Below are positions 39,486 to 48,767 of a stretch of 64,000 nt of DNA, in pieces (position 1 is the first letter of the stretch; every line of letters begins with the position of its first letter). Below the pieces are notes generated by a model, which had not been told where the DNA came from, ran no database searches, and was given only the letters and a program-made list of their open reading frames with translations. Source of the DNA: Pseudomonas avellanae BPIC 631 (lineage in GTDB: Bacteria > Pseudomonadota > Gammaproteobacteria > Pseudomonadales > Pseudomonadaceae); the NCBI RefSeq assembly GCF_000444135.1, contig NZ_ATDK01000046.1, positions 16,914 through 80,913 of the forward strand, read 5' to 3'. Made by a program: the position numbers and the translations under genes.

Positions 39486-40942
39486 GGGCGCAACTCTTCG
39501 GCGGTCGGCTCGCTGGCAACCCACTCGTCGCCCAGCAGCTCTGGCTCGGCATAGGTGCGCATCGATTCGAAATGCAGCGCGATGTCCTCGTTGAACAGCA
39601 GCCCGACCAGCGCGTGGGCCAGGCGTTTGGAGCCTTCGCTGATGGCGGGAATATCCCCCGACACCGCACCATAGCTCAGCGCCGCCGGGTAGCTGAAACA
39701 GTGGATGTGGTTCAGCCCCGGACAGGCACCGGGGGTCTTTTCCTGAAACTCGAAACAATTGCCCAGGTCTGGCAATACGGCCAGTTCGCTATCGTCTTCG
39801 CCTTCCGGCGCTTCAAAGCGGTCTTGCCAGACACGAATGTGCGACGAGAAGAGCGCAAACTCGGGGCGCTGCTCGAAGTCGGTCCGAAAACCGGTGGCGA
39901 ACACTACAAAATCCGCCTCGACGCGCGCCTTTGATGTTTGCAGCCAGACCCCGCCCGCCGGGTTTGCTTCGACCGCGAGTACTGGGTTGTCGAGCAGAAA
40001 GCGCGCCCTGCCCGAGTTGGACACCCTGAGCGTACTGCCGCGTGGGGGTGGCACTTGCTGCTTATTCAGGTAGTGGCGGATGCGCCATTTCCAGATATCC
40101 GGCAGGCGCCAATAACCGTGGACCATGCCCGGATTGCCGACGCCCTTGCCTTTGTTGACCCGTGGCAGCTCGGCACGGCGGATCAGCAGATCGACCCGCT
40201 GTGCACCTGCTTCCAGCGCGGTGGCAGCGCTGTCCATCGCCGATGCACCGCCGCCTATCACCGCGACGCGCTTGCCTTCGAACCAGTCATCCTGCAAACC
40301 GGCGGCCGAGTGTGCCCACAGATGATCCGGCAATTGCCGGGCGAAATCCGGCACCCAGGGGCCGCCCAGACCGTCACGACCGGTCGCCAGCACCACATGG
40401 CGCGCCAGCATGAAGCGGGTTTGCCCAGGCGTCATGACGTCCAGTTCGACCAGGCCGTCCGTTCGCGGCGCGACGCGGCTTACCCGGTGTTCGTTGCGCA
40501 CATCCAGCGCCAGCACCTTGCGATACCAGCGCAGGTACTCGGCCCATTGCAGGCGCGGGATTTTATCCAGTGCTGCCCAGCTGTCGACACCGAATTGCGC
40601 TTCGTACCAGGCGCGAAACGTCAGGGCCGGCAAACCGAGCGCCGGGCCGGTCAACTGTTTCGGCGAGCGCAGTGTTTCCATCCGCGCTGTGGTCGCCCAC
40701 GGGCCTTCGAAACCGGCTGGCGACTGATCGAAAATCACCGCCGCCACGCCCAGATGCCGCAGCTCGGCCGCCAGGGCAAGCCCCGCCATGCCGCCGCCAA
40801 TGATCGCTACATCGAGCACAGCCTGCCCGGCGTTCGTCCTCGGCTTGACCCAAGGCTTGGCGGGCAGATCCAGCCACGCCAGATCCTGCTGCAGGCGAGC
40901 TTCGAGCGCCGCGAGACCGGCAGGTGCGTTTACATCGAACAT
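39482..40942 (-). CDS. FAD/NAD(P)-binding flavin monooxygenase, first gene of the importer operon
   Basis: A 486-residue flavoprotein. The FAD site VAIIGGGMAGLALAAEL lies near residue 45, and the NADPH site VAVIGGGASAMDSAATAL near 225, an order typical of class B flavin monooxygenases and lysine/ornithine hydroxylase relatives. The motif FATGFRTDFE occurs in the C-terminal third. Its gene heads an eight-gene minus-strand operon with four-base overlaps. In related clusters of other bacteria a luciferase-like FMN monooxygenase occupies this role. It likely oxygenates the imported substrate; which compound is unknown. Confidence 0.85.
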   Translation of the reverse strand: MFDVNAPAGLAALEARLQQDLAWLDLPAKPWVKPRTNAGQAVLDVAIIGGGMAGLALAAELRHLGVAAVIFDQSPAGFEGPWATTARMETLRSPKQLTGPALGLPALTFRAWYEAQFGVDSWAALDKIPRLQWAEYLRWYRKVLALDVRNEHRVSRVAPRTDGLVELDVMTPGQTRFMLARHVVLATGRDGLGGPWVPDFARQLPDHLWAHSAAGLQDDWFEGKRVAVIGGGASAMDSAATALEAGAQRVDLLIRRAELPRVNKGKGVGNPGMVHGYWRLPDIWKWRIRHYLNKQQVPPPRGSTLRVSNSGRARFLLDNPVLAVEANPAGGVWLQTSKARVEADFVVFATGFRTDFEQRPEFALFSSHIRVWQDRFEAPEGEDDSELAVLPDLGNCFEFQEKTPGACPGLNHIHCFSYPAALSYGAVSGDIPAISEGSKRLAHALVGLLFNEDIALHFESMRTYAEPELLGDEWVASEPTAEELRP

Positions 40943-41322
40943 TGATCGTTACCCGGAAAGATGATCAGGCGCAAAGCCCGAGCCTGATTCAAATCACTTC
41001 AAAAATCATTCCAATGTCGCAATAAATGAATTCTGAAAGCCCTTGAATGCTTAATCCGAATAATAAAAGCCGTTCTTTATTCTCGCAATGCGCAAAAAAG
41101 CATATTGATATTCCTTAATGGAATTTGCAGAGATGTTTAGAACGTAGGCGGCGCAGCGGCCCTGAAATTGGCTGCCTCGGCCGCACCTGATGTACCGTAT
41201 GTATAGATTTTGCTTCCGGTTACCGGCAGTTCGCGGACAAGTCCGCTCCTACAAAACCGAGATATAGCGAACGAGCAAAGTGTCGCCCGGTCCGCTCCTA
41301 CATAGTCTGAACTTACCTGCGC
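40943..41322. other. Intergenic region with two REP-type elements
   Basis: No gene is visible in these 380 bases. The half near 40980-41130 is AT-rich and should carry the promoter of the monooxygenase operon. At 41233-41253 lies GCGGACAAGTCCGCTCCTACA, a typical Pseudomonas REP unit with the palindrome GCGGACAAGTCCGC. A partial copy (GGTCCGCTCCTACA) is at 41289-41302 in the same orientation. Confidence 0.7.
41233..41253. repeat. REP element
   Basis: GCGGACAAGTCCGC forms a six-pair stem with a two-base loop, followed by TCCTACA. This is the common repetitive extragenic palindrome form of Pseudomonas genomes. A truncated second copy follows 36 bases on. Confidence 0.75.
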
Positions 41323-42273
41323 TCATTCGGCATAAATGCTCTGCAACAGCGCATCGTGAGCACTGGCTTCGTGCATGATCATCTCCGGCAGGAGGATTTT
41401 CGCGCAGACGGCAATTTCATCCACCAGCGCGCTCGCGACATCTGACAGCGGGCTGGCGAAAGCTGAAATAAGGCCGAAGAAAAACGGAATGGAACAGGCA
41501 ATCGGCCTGACCACCACGCCTTGCAGCGGCACGCCCATGGCGGTGAACGGGTCAACCAGCGCAATGCCCAACCCGACCCTGGCCATTTGCATGGCAATCA
41601 GCGAAGTGTTGGTGTCGAGCATACGCGGGGGTTCGCCCCCGGCATCGTGAAACGCCTTGTCGATGCGCCGACGAAAACGATAAGGATTGGCCATGGTGAT
41701 CAACGTTTGCTGGCGCAGCAGCTCCATGGAAAGCACCTCATGCGCAGCCAACGGCGAATCAGCTGGCAACACCGCCACGCAGGACGCTTCGCCGATCCAG
41801 TGAATCTCAAGGCCGCGATGTTCCAGCGGCAGGCTTACAGCCCCCAGATCCATGGTTTTCGACAGAACCGCCTGAACCACATTCTCCGGAGACATACTCT
41901 GCAACTGGATCTGCTGCGGGCGCAGAGGCTCGGGTAGCCGGGACAGCGCGGTGGGCAACAGCCCGGCAGCCAGGGCCGAGATCGCCACCAGCTTGATCTG
42001 ATGGTTTTCTTCCTGCGCAATGTGTTGCGCACGCTGGCGGATATTACGCACGCCCAGCAGCGCGCTTTCCACCTCGCCGTACATCATGAACGCCTTGTGG
42101 GTAGGCGTGACCTTCGGCCCGCTGCGCTCGAACAGCGCAAAGCCCAGTTCCTGCTCAAGCTCCTGAATGGCTCGAGTGACCGATGGCTGAGAGCGGCCGA
42201 GCATTTTCCCGGCGGCGGTGACACTGCCCGCCGACATGACCGCCGCGAAGGCTTCGAGCTGACGCAAATCCAT
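41323..42273 (-). CDS. LysR-family transcriptional regulator
   Basis: A 316-residue LysR regulator with the helix-turn-helix GSVTAAGKMLGRSQPSVTRA at about residues 15-35 and a substrate-binding domain. ATG 42273 is chosen because AAGG sits seven bases before it; ATG 42279 is also possible. It is followed by the REP region and then the monooxygenase operon on the same strand, so it could regulate that operon, but LysR genes more often control a divergent gene and none is placed so here. Target unknown. Confidence 0.85.
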   Translation of the reverse strand: MDLRQLEAFAAVMSAGSVTAAGKMLGRSQPSVTRAIQELEQELGFALFERSGPKVTPTHKAFMMYGEVESALLGVRNIRQRAQHIAQEENHQIKLVAISALAAGLLPTALSRLPEPLRPQQIQLQSMSPENVVQAVLSKTMDLGAVSLPLEHRGLEIHWIGEASCVAVLPADSPLAAHEVLSMELLRQQTLITMANPYRFRRRIDKAFHDAGGEPPRMLDTNTSLIAMQMARVGLGIALVDPFTAMGVPLQGVVVRPIACSIPFFFGLISAFASPLSDVASALVDEIAVCAKILLPEMIMHEASAHDALLQSIYAE

Positions 42274-42392
42274 AAGCATGCCTTGATCAATACACAATCG
42301 ATAAGGATGCGACGCACAGACCAGATTGTCTAAGTCCGCCGCTCAAAGCGCGAAAGTCTACACGCTGGCGAGGAATGCTGTGAACGGCCGGC

Positions 42393-43448
42393 TCACCCGG
42401 CGACCATGACCCGGTTTCGGCCCAGCTGCTTGCCCAGGTAAAGCGAGGTGTCGGCACGGTTGAGGGCGATCTGAAACGCCTCGCCCTCGCCGACGGTGGC
42501 CACTGCCAGGGTTGCGGTTACAGCGATGTCGAGTGTGTCGATCAGACCGGCTTTTTCCCGGATGGACAGCCACATGCGATCAGCCACCTGCAACCCATCG
42601 CTCAGCGCGGTATCGGGCATGAGGATCAAAAACTCCTCGCCGCCCCAGCGTGCAGCCATGTCACTGCTGCGCACGCTTGAACTGATGACCTCAGCCACTC
42701 GTTGTAGAACCACATCGCCTGTTTCATGACCGTGCAGGTCATTGATCTGTTTGAAATGATCAATGTCGAGCAGGATCATCGAGGCCGACAGCCCCTGGCG
42801 GCGCGACTCCAGTTGACGCACGCGGTGCAGCACCCGCCTGCGCGTAAAAAGGTTGGTCAGGCTGTCACGATTGGCAATGTGATACAGGCTCAGTTGCATG
42901 GAAGACGTAAAACGCACTGACAGAGCCGTGGCGTAGATCGCCAGAACGGTTGCGGCAAGAATGTTGACGACGCCAAATACCTCCAGCGTTTCGCTGCTCA
43001 AGCTGGACCCTTGGCCCATGTGCCGACGAAACGTAAAGCAACCTGCTGCCGCCAAAAGTACCGCGGCACTGAACACCACACGCTTGACGGTAACCAGTTG
43101 GAACGTGAACGCGATAATCGGGATCACGCAGAACAGGTAGAAGCTGAAGTTGCTTTCCCAACCCAGTACCCAGGTTGCCAGTACCGCGTGGGCGATGATC
43201 TCGAAACTCATCAACTGGCCAGTCTGCCGGTAGCGGCGTCTGCGAATCAGGTAAAGACAATTGCAATAGCCAAGTATGCTGAAGATGTTCGCGGCCCAGA
43301 GGATCGTTATGTCCAGCGTGATGAACACCGCCAGCAGCACGCAGTGGATCCCGAGAGCGAGATAGACCATCGGTGTGATGTGTGTCCAGAACTGGGCAGC
43401 CGTGTCCTTGAACAACTGGGAGCGGTCTTCTGCCTGGAGGGTCATCAT
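42393..43448 (-). CDS. Membrane-bound diguanylate cyclase with GGEEF domain
   Basis: About 351 residues. The N-terminal half has some six hydrophobic spans (for example MVYLALGIHCVLLAVFITL and FYLFCVIPIIAFTFQLV) without a recognised ligand domain. The C-terminal GGDEF domain has the active signature RWGGEEF and, five residues before it, the RSSD product-inhibition site, so it should be a working, feedback-controlled cyclic-di-GMP synthase. The ATG at 43448 with GAGAA upstream is preferred; starts up to 43550 are open. It stands alone between a LysR gene and a divergent hydrolase gene. Confidence 0.88.
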   Translation of the reverse strand: MMTLQAEDRSQLFKDTAAQFWTHITPMVYLALGIHCVLLAVFITLDITILWAANIFSILGYCNCLYLIRRRRYRQTGQLMSFEIIAHAVLATWVLGWESNFSFYLFCVIPIIAFTFQLVTVKRVVFSAAVLLAAAGCFTFRRHMGQGSSLSSETLEVFGVVNILAATVLAIYATALSVRFTSSMQLSLYHIANRDSLTNLFTRRRVLHRVRQLESRRQGLSASMILLDIDHFKQINDLHGHETGDVVLQRVAEVISSSVRSSDMAARWGGEEFLILMPDTALSDGLQVADRMWLSIREKAGLIDTLDIAVTATLAVATVGEGEAFQIALNRADTSLYLGKQLGRNRVMVAG

Positions 43449-43665
43449 CACGTTTTCTCGAAGGTGCGGGTTGGGTATGACCATGAGTATCGAAACGAAT
43501 TCATGAACAGTTGTCGGCAATAGTCTGCAACGCTTGATACATCGACTCACAATTTAATCAACGAGCCAACGAGTTCAGAGCAGATGTCAAGGCTGCCCGC
43601 GGCTGCTTTAATACGGACTGTCGATCACCCTGCCAGGCCCTACCAACCCCTGAGGAAGCACGCCG

Positions 43666-44553
43666 ATGGAACGTCTCACCGCGAAAGACTTTGCGCCTGA
43701 ACTGCTTGAGCTTTACGACTACTACGCACACGGCAAGATCAACCGGCGCGAGTTTCTCGACCGGGCAGCGCTGTTCTCGCTGGGGGGCCTGACCGCAGGC
43801 GCGCTGCTTGCCTCGTTGAGCCCCGATTATGCGCTGGCCACACAGATCGAGTTTACCGACCCGGACATCATTGCCGAGTATGTGTCCTATCCGTCGCCCA
43901 AGGGGCATGGTCAGGTGCGCGGCTACCTGGTGCGCCCGGCCAAGGCCACCGGCAAGGTGCCAGCGATTGTAGTTGCGCACGAAAACCGTGGTTTAAACCC
44001 CTATATCGAAGATGTGGCCCGCCGCGTCGCCAAGGCCGGGTTCATCGCACTGGCACCGGACGGGCTTTCATCGGTGGGCGGCTATCCGGGCAACGACGAC
44101 AAGGGCCGTGAGCTGCAGCAAAAGGTCGACCCGGAAAAGCTCATGAATGATTTTTTTGCCGCCATCGAGTGGCTGATGAAGCATGACGCAACCACCGGCA
44201 AGGTCGGCATAACCGGCTTCTGCTATGGCGGAGGCGTGACCAACGCAGCGGCAGTCGCCTACCCGGAGCTGGGCGCGGCGGTGTCGTTCTACGGACGCCA
44301 GCCCAATGCTGAGGACGTGGTGAAGATCAAGGCGCCGGTGATGATCCACTACGGCGAACTGGACACGCGCATCAACGAAGGTTGGCCAGCGTACGAGAAG
44401 GCATTGAAAGCGGCAGGCACGACCTACGAAACCTATATCTACCCAGGTGCCAACCACGGCTTCCACAACGACTCGACGCCGCGCTATGACGAAGCGGCCG
44501 CCAAACTGGCCTGGGAGCGGACGCTGGGGTGGTTCAACAAGTACCTGGTGTGA
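43666..44553 (+). CDS. Dienelactone hydrolase-family protein with Tat-like N-terminus
   Basis: A 295-residue alpha/beta hydrolase of the dienelactone hydrolase family. The nucleophile is Cys in GFCYGGG, with Asp in GELDTRIN and His in ANHGFHND completing the triad. The N-terminal segment NRREFLDRAALFSLGGLTAG resembles a twin-arginine signal placed some 25 residues in, so the enzyme may be exported. The start has AGGAAGC upstream. The natural substrate is not apparent; these enzymes open lactones or cleave small esters. Confidence 0.85.
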   Translation: MERLTAKDFAPELLELYDYYAHGKINRREFLDRAALFSLGGLTAGALLASLSPDYALATQIEFTDPDIIAEYVSYPSPKGHGQVRGYLVRPAKATGKVPAIVVAHENRGLNPYIEDVARRVAKAGFIALAPDGLSSVGGYPGNDDKGRELQQKVDPEKLMNDFFAAIEWLMKHDATTGKVGITGFCYGGGVTNAAAVAYPELGAAVSFYGRQPNAEDVVKIKAPVMIHYGELDTRINEGWPAYEKALKAAGTTYETYIYPGANHGFHNDSTPRYDEAAAKLAWERTLGWFNKYLV

Positions 44554-44590
44554 GGGCTGGAGCGTGCGAAACGATAATTTAGACTATCGT

Positions 44591-44632
44591 GCGACGCTCC
44601 GCGTCGCATGCCGTTCTGGACGCTGTGCGTCC
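44591..44632. repeat. Pair of REP-like hairpins between convergent genes
   Basis: Two perfect short hairpins lie in tandem: GCGACGC-TCC-GCGTCGC at 44591-44607 and GGACGC-TGT-GCGTCC at 44618-44632. They sit between the ends of the hydrolase gene and the convergent dehydrogenase gene. They look like one of the intergenic repeat families of P. syringae and may act as a bidirectional transcript end. Confidence 0.65.
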
Positions 44633-44635
44633 TGG

Positions 44636-47600
44636 TTACCGCGCCCGCACCCGTTCCAGCAGCACTTGCAACGGATGCTGCACAACCTTGCCATCCTGGC
44701 GTTTGACCTGACTGCGGCATGAGTAGCCGTCGGCAAGCAGTCGGCCTTCGCCGCCGTGACGCACCACCAGCGGTTGCCAGGACTGGCTGTAAATAGTGTC
44801 GCTGGTTTTCGCGTTTCGGGTCTCGTGCCCATAGGTGCCGGACATGCCACAGCAGCCGCTGGCCAGCACTTCCAGCTTGAGGCCTGCGCGAGCGAAGGCT
44901 TTCTGCCAGAGGCCGACGCTGCCCGGTTCGTTGGTCTTTTCGGTGCAGTGCGGCAGGAAGTAATAGGTTTCATCCGACTGAACGTCGCCCTGCGCCTCAA
45001 GCTCGGTCGCCAGCCACTCCTGCGGAAGCAGGACGGTCGGCACGTTCTCCTCGCCCAGCGTCTTGCTGTACTCCTGGCGATAAACCAGGGTCATGGCCGG
45101 ATCCAGACCAATCAGCGGGATGCCGTACCCGGCCAGCTTGCCCAGCGACTGGCTGTTGAAGCTGGCGGCTTTTTCAAACGCGGCTAGAAAGCCCTGCACC
45201 TGCAACGGCTTGCCGTTGGGCGCAAACGGCGCGAGATAGACCCGATAACCCAGGCGCGAGATCAGCTCCAGCCAGTCTGCGGCCAGTGGTGTTTCGAAAT
45301 AACGGGTAAACGCGTCCTGCACCAGCACCACCGTGCGCTTGCGCTCCTGATCAGTCAGCGCGGCCAGCCGCTGCGGTGTGGCGATGCCGACATTCCAGCG
45401 TGCGCAGGCGGCACGAAAGTCCATCAGGCTCAGCAACGGGCTGTCGACCATCCCGGCCACGTGTTCAAGCAGGTAACGCACCGGTTTTGCGCCCATGACC
45501 GCGTTATACAACTTTGGAAAGCGCGCCAGGTGCGGAATGCTGAATTCCAGCGAGCCGATCAGGTAGTCCTTGATCGGACGCAGGTAGCGGCTGTGGTACA
45601 GCTCCAGAAAACGCGAACGAAACTCGGGCACGTTGACCTTGACCGGGCATTGCCCTGCGCAGGACTTACAGGCCAGGCAACCGGCCATGGCGTCGTAGAC
45701 TTCATGAGAAAAATCCTTCTGCCCCGCCACTCTGGCCACGCTGTTTACAGTGCGCTCGGCCAGGCTTTTCAGCACGTTGGCAGTGCGAGCTCTGGCGGCG
45801 GCCGTCAATACGTTCACGTCCTGCTCGCCTTGCAGGCGCAGCCACTCTCGCACCAGCGAGGCGCGGCCCTTGGGGGAGTGAATGCGGTCGCGGGTGGCTT
45901 TCCACGACGGGCACATGGCGTCGTCGGTGTCGTAGTTGTAACAGGCCCCATTGCCGTTGCAATGCAGCGCGCTGTCGTAGCTCTGCCACACACGCTCGTC
46001 GATCGTGCGGTCCAGATCGCCACGCAGCGTCACTTCATCCACCTGCGTCAGACGCGCATCGGGCACCGTCGCAGGCGTGGCGATCTTGCCGGGGTTGAGC
46101 TGGTTGAACGGGTCACAGGCTGCTTTCAGCGCCTGCAACGCCGGGTACAGTTCGCCGAAATACTCGGGCACGTATTGCGAACGCAGGCCTTTACCGTGCT
46201 CGCCCCACAGCAAGCCGCCGTAACGCTTGGTGAGCGCAGCAACGGCGTCGGAGATCGGGCGAATCATTGCCGCCTGCGCCGGGTCTTTCATGTCCAGAAT
46301 CGGCCGCACGTGCAGCACGCCCGCATCCACATGGCCGAACATCCCGTATTGCAGGCCGTAGCTGTCCAGCAACGCGCGAAATTCCTGAATGTAGTCAGCC
46401 AGATTTTCCGGCGGCACGGCGGTGTCTTCCACAAACGGCTGCGGCCGCGCTTCGCCCTTGACGTTGCCGAGCAAGCCCACCGAGCGTTTGCGCATGGTGT
46501 AGACGCGGCTCACGGCAGCGCTGCCGGTCGCTAGCGTGTGGCCAAGGCGCACCACCGAAGTGTCTGTTTGCAGGTGCGCGACGAATGCATGAACGCGCTG
46601 CTCCACCTCCTCCAGTTCATCGCCGCTGAACTCGATCAGGTTGATGCCCAGCGTCGGCGTGGCGGTGTCCTGTGGGAAATATTCAGCCACGCCGTGCCAG
46701 ACGATGTCCTGCATCGCCAGCATCAGCACCTTGGAGTCGACGGTTTCGATGGACAGCGGCTTGTGCGCCATCAATGCCTTGGCGTCGCGCAGAGCGTCCA
46801 TAAAGCCTGCGTAACGCACGTTGACCAGAATCGAATGCCTGGGAATCGGCAGCACGTTGAGCCGGGCTTCGACGATAAACCCCAGCGACCCTTCGGAACC
46901 GCACAGCACACTGTTGAGGTTGAAACGCCCGTCTTCCTCACGCAGGTGCGCCAGGTCGTAACCGGTCAGGCAACGATTGAGCGGCGGGAAGATATCCTTG
47001 ATCAGTTGCGCCTGAGTATCGGCAATCTGCTGCGCGCAGCGGTACACATCACCGGCCCGGTCAACCCCTGCCTGCTCGCGGGTCAACTGCTCGGCGCCCA
47101 TCGCCTGGCTGTGAACGTACGAACCACCCAGCAACACGGTCGTCAGGTCCAGCACGTGGTCGCGGGTTTTGCCGTAAGTGCAACTGCCCTGCCCGCTGGC
47201 GTCGGTGTTGATCATGCCGCCCACTGTGGCGCGGTTGGAGGTCGACAGTTCCGGCGCGAAAAACAGCCCGTGCGGCTTCAACGCTGCGTTGAGCTGGTCC
47301 TTGACCACGCCGGTCTGCACCCGTACCCAGCGCTCCTCGATGTTGATTTCGAGGATGTTGTTCATGTGCCGCGACAGATCGACCACCACGCCATCGGTCA
47401 GCGACTGACCATTGGTGCCGGTGCCGCCGCCCCGTGGGGTGAGCACCACCTGTTTGTGCTCGGGCCGTGCTGCCAGCCGGGCGACGATCGCCACATCGTG
47501 GCTGTCCATCGGAAAGACCGCCGCCTGTGGCAGGCGCTGATAGATGGAGTTGTCAGTGGCCAGCACCGTGCGCGACCCGTGGTCCCTGGCGATTTCGCCG

Positions 47601-47683
47601 CGAAAGCCACCCTCAACCAAGGCAGTGAGGAAACGGTCGTAGTGGCCCACCTGTTCGGTGGTCGGCTTCAACAGGGCAATCAT
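44636..47683 (-). CDS. ydiJ: FAD-linked oxidase with Fe-S domain, YdiJ/D-2-hydroxyglutarate dehydrogenase type
   Basis: A 1015-residue protein, the usual length of YdiJ. The N-terminal FAD-binding part has TPRGGGTGTNGQSL near residue 85 and the FAD-oxidase C-terminal fold up to about 540. Near residue 674 is CLACKSCAGQCPVKV, a 4Fe-4S site, and near 945 the CCG motif CCGMSGTYGHE of heterodisulfide-reductase-type domains. YdiJ enzymes oxidise D-2-hydroxyacids such as D-2-hydroxyglutarate and pass electrons to the respiratory chain. A LysR gene lies divergently 154 bases away and may control it. Confidence 0.9.
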   Translation of the reverse strand: MIALLKPTTEQVGHYDRFLTALVEGGFRGEIARDHGSRTVLATDNSIYQRLPQAAVFPMDSHDVAIVARLAARPEHKQVVLTPRGGGTGTNGQSLTDGVVVDLSRHMNNILEINIEERWVRVQTGVVKDQLNAALKPHGLFFAPELSTSNRATVGGMINTDASGQGSCTYGKTRDHVLDLTTVLLGGSYVHSQAMGAEQLTREQAGVDRAGDVYRCAQQIADTQAQLIKDIFPPLNRCLTGYDLAHLREEDGRFNLNSVLCGSEGSLGFIVEARLNVLPIPRHSILVNVRYAGFMDALRDAKALMAHKPLSIETVDSKVLMLAMQDIVWHGVAEYFPQDTATPTLGINLIEFSGDELEEVEQRVHAFVAHLQTDTSVVRLGHTLATGSAAVSRVYTMRKRSVGLLGNVKGEARPQPFVEDTAVPPENLADYIQEFRALLDSYGLQYGMFGHVDAGVLHVRPILDMKDPAQAAMIRPISDAVAALTKRYGGLLWGEHGKGLRSQYVPEYFGELYPALQALKAACDPFNQLNPGKIATPATVPDARLTQVDEVTLRGDLDRTIDERVWQSYDSALHCNGNGACYNYDTDDAMCPSWKATRDRIHSPKGRASLVREWLRLQGEQDVNVLTAAARARTANVLKSLAERTVNSVARVAGQKDFSHEVYDAMAGCLACKSCAGQCPVKVNVPEFRSRFLELYHSRYLRPIKDYLIGSLEFSIPHLARFPKLYNAVMGAKPVRYLLEHVAGMVDSPLLSLMDFRAACARWNVGIATPQRLAALTDQERKRTVVLVQDAFTRYFETPLAADWLELISRLGYRVYLAPFAPNGKPLQVQGFLAAFEKAASFNSQSLGKLAGYGIPLIGLDPAMTLVYRQEYSKTLGEENVPTVLLPQEWLATELEAQGDVQSDETYYFLPHCTEKTNEPGSVGLWQKAFARAGLKLEVLASGCCGMSGTYGHETRNAKTSDTIYSQSWQPLVVRHGGEGRLLADGYSCRSQVKRQDGKVVQHPLQVLLERVRAR

Positions 47684-47837
47684 GGTGGTCTTCCTGGCTG
47701 GCTAGGCGTTTTATATGCAAAGCACGTATGCTTTGAAACGCTCGAATGCATGGCGTCATCAACGGTTACAGGGATTCTCCCGCCTGCCATGCTTCAGTGC
47801 AAACGTAAAACCTGCCGTTTTTCCATGAGTTTTATGA

Positions 47838-48743
47838 ATGAACACGCGAAGACTGACGCCCTCGATGTCACTGCTGCTGGCTTTCGAGGCCGCCGCACGG
47901 CATGGCAGCTTTACCAAAGCCGCCGAAGAACTGGCCCTGACCCAGAGCGCGGTCAGCCGCCAGGTGCAGGCACTGGAGGCGCAACTGCAGGTCGAGCTGT
48001 TCAAACGGGACGGCAGGCGCATCGAACTGACCACCGCTGGTGCGCTGTATCAGCACGAACTGGCCGCCGCACTGGGCCGTATCCGCAGTGCAACCCTGCA
48101 AACCATTGCGCACAAGGCCGAAGGCGGCACGCTGCATCTGGCGGTACTGCCGACGTTTGGCTCCAAGTGGCTGCTGCCGCGCATGAATGACTTTTACACC
48201 CGCCACACAGGCTACGTGGTGCACATCCACTCGCGCATCGTGCACGCCGACCTGACGCCCGCGGCCAGCGAAATGAACGCAATCATCTGTGCGGGCCACG
48301 GTCACTGGCCGGGTTATATCGCACACCCGCTGGTCAGCGAAAAACTGGTGGTCATCGCCAGCCCCGGTGCGCTTGCGGGCTACCAATCGATGACCCCGCC
48401 GCAAGTTGCCCAGCAGTCGTTGCTCAGCGTGGTGTCGCGACCCAATGCCTGGTCGGACTGGTTCGACAGTAATCAACTGGCCCATCACGTTATGCGTCCT
48501 GGCCCGAGCTTCGAGTTGACCTCGCACCTTATTCAGGCCGTAGCCGCCGGGATCGGTATCGCCCTGGTGCCGCGCATTCTGGTGCAGGACGAGATCAGCA
48601 GCGGTGAACTGGTCACGCTGTTCGAGCCGCTGGACAGCGGACGCAATTATTATCTGGCCTACGCCACGCGCTTTCAGAATCTGCCGTCGCTGTGCGTGTT
48701 CAGAGACTGGCTGCTGTCGACGCCCTTTCCCGACCCTTTGTAA
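47838..48743 (+). CDS. LysR-family regulator, GcvA-like, first of a tandem pair
   Basis: A 301-residue LysR protein with helix-turn-helix GSFTKAAEELALTQSAVSRQ and the conserved LFKRDGRRIELT that follows. The substrate-binding part has the GcvA-like features FGSKWLLPR and SYLIxAVAAGIGIALVPR-type ending. It is divergent from ydiJ, making that gene a candidate target. Only 24 bases separate its stop from the next LysR gene, in the same direction. Confidence 0.88.
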   Translation: MNTRRLTPSMSLLLAFEAAARHGSFTKAAEELALTQSAVSRQVQALEAQLQVELFKRDGRRIELTTAGALYQHELAAALGRIRSATLQTIAHKAEGGTLHLAVLPTFGSKWLLPRMNDFYTRHTGYVVHIHSRIVHADLTPAASEMNAIICAGHGHWPGYIAHPLVSEKLVVIASPGALAGYQSMTPPQVAQQSLLSVVSRPNAWSDWFDSNQLAHHVMRPGPSFELTSHLIQAVAAGIGIALVPRILVQDEISSGELVTLFEPLDSGRNYYLAYATRFQNLPSLCVFRDWLLSTPFPDPL

Positions 48744-48767
48744 AACCTGCCCGCAACAGGAGCCACC

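Noticed and set aside
39486..39758. N-terminal extension of the DppB-like permease
   Set aside because: The extra residues fall inside the monooxygenase gene in another frame and have no permease likeness; ATG 39485 fits the operon overlaps.
41233..41302. Repeated palindromes as a possible CRISPR array
   Set aside because: Only one full and one partial unit, without regular spacers; they match REP elements.
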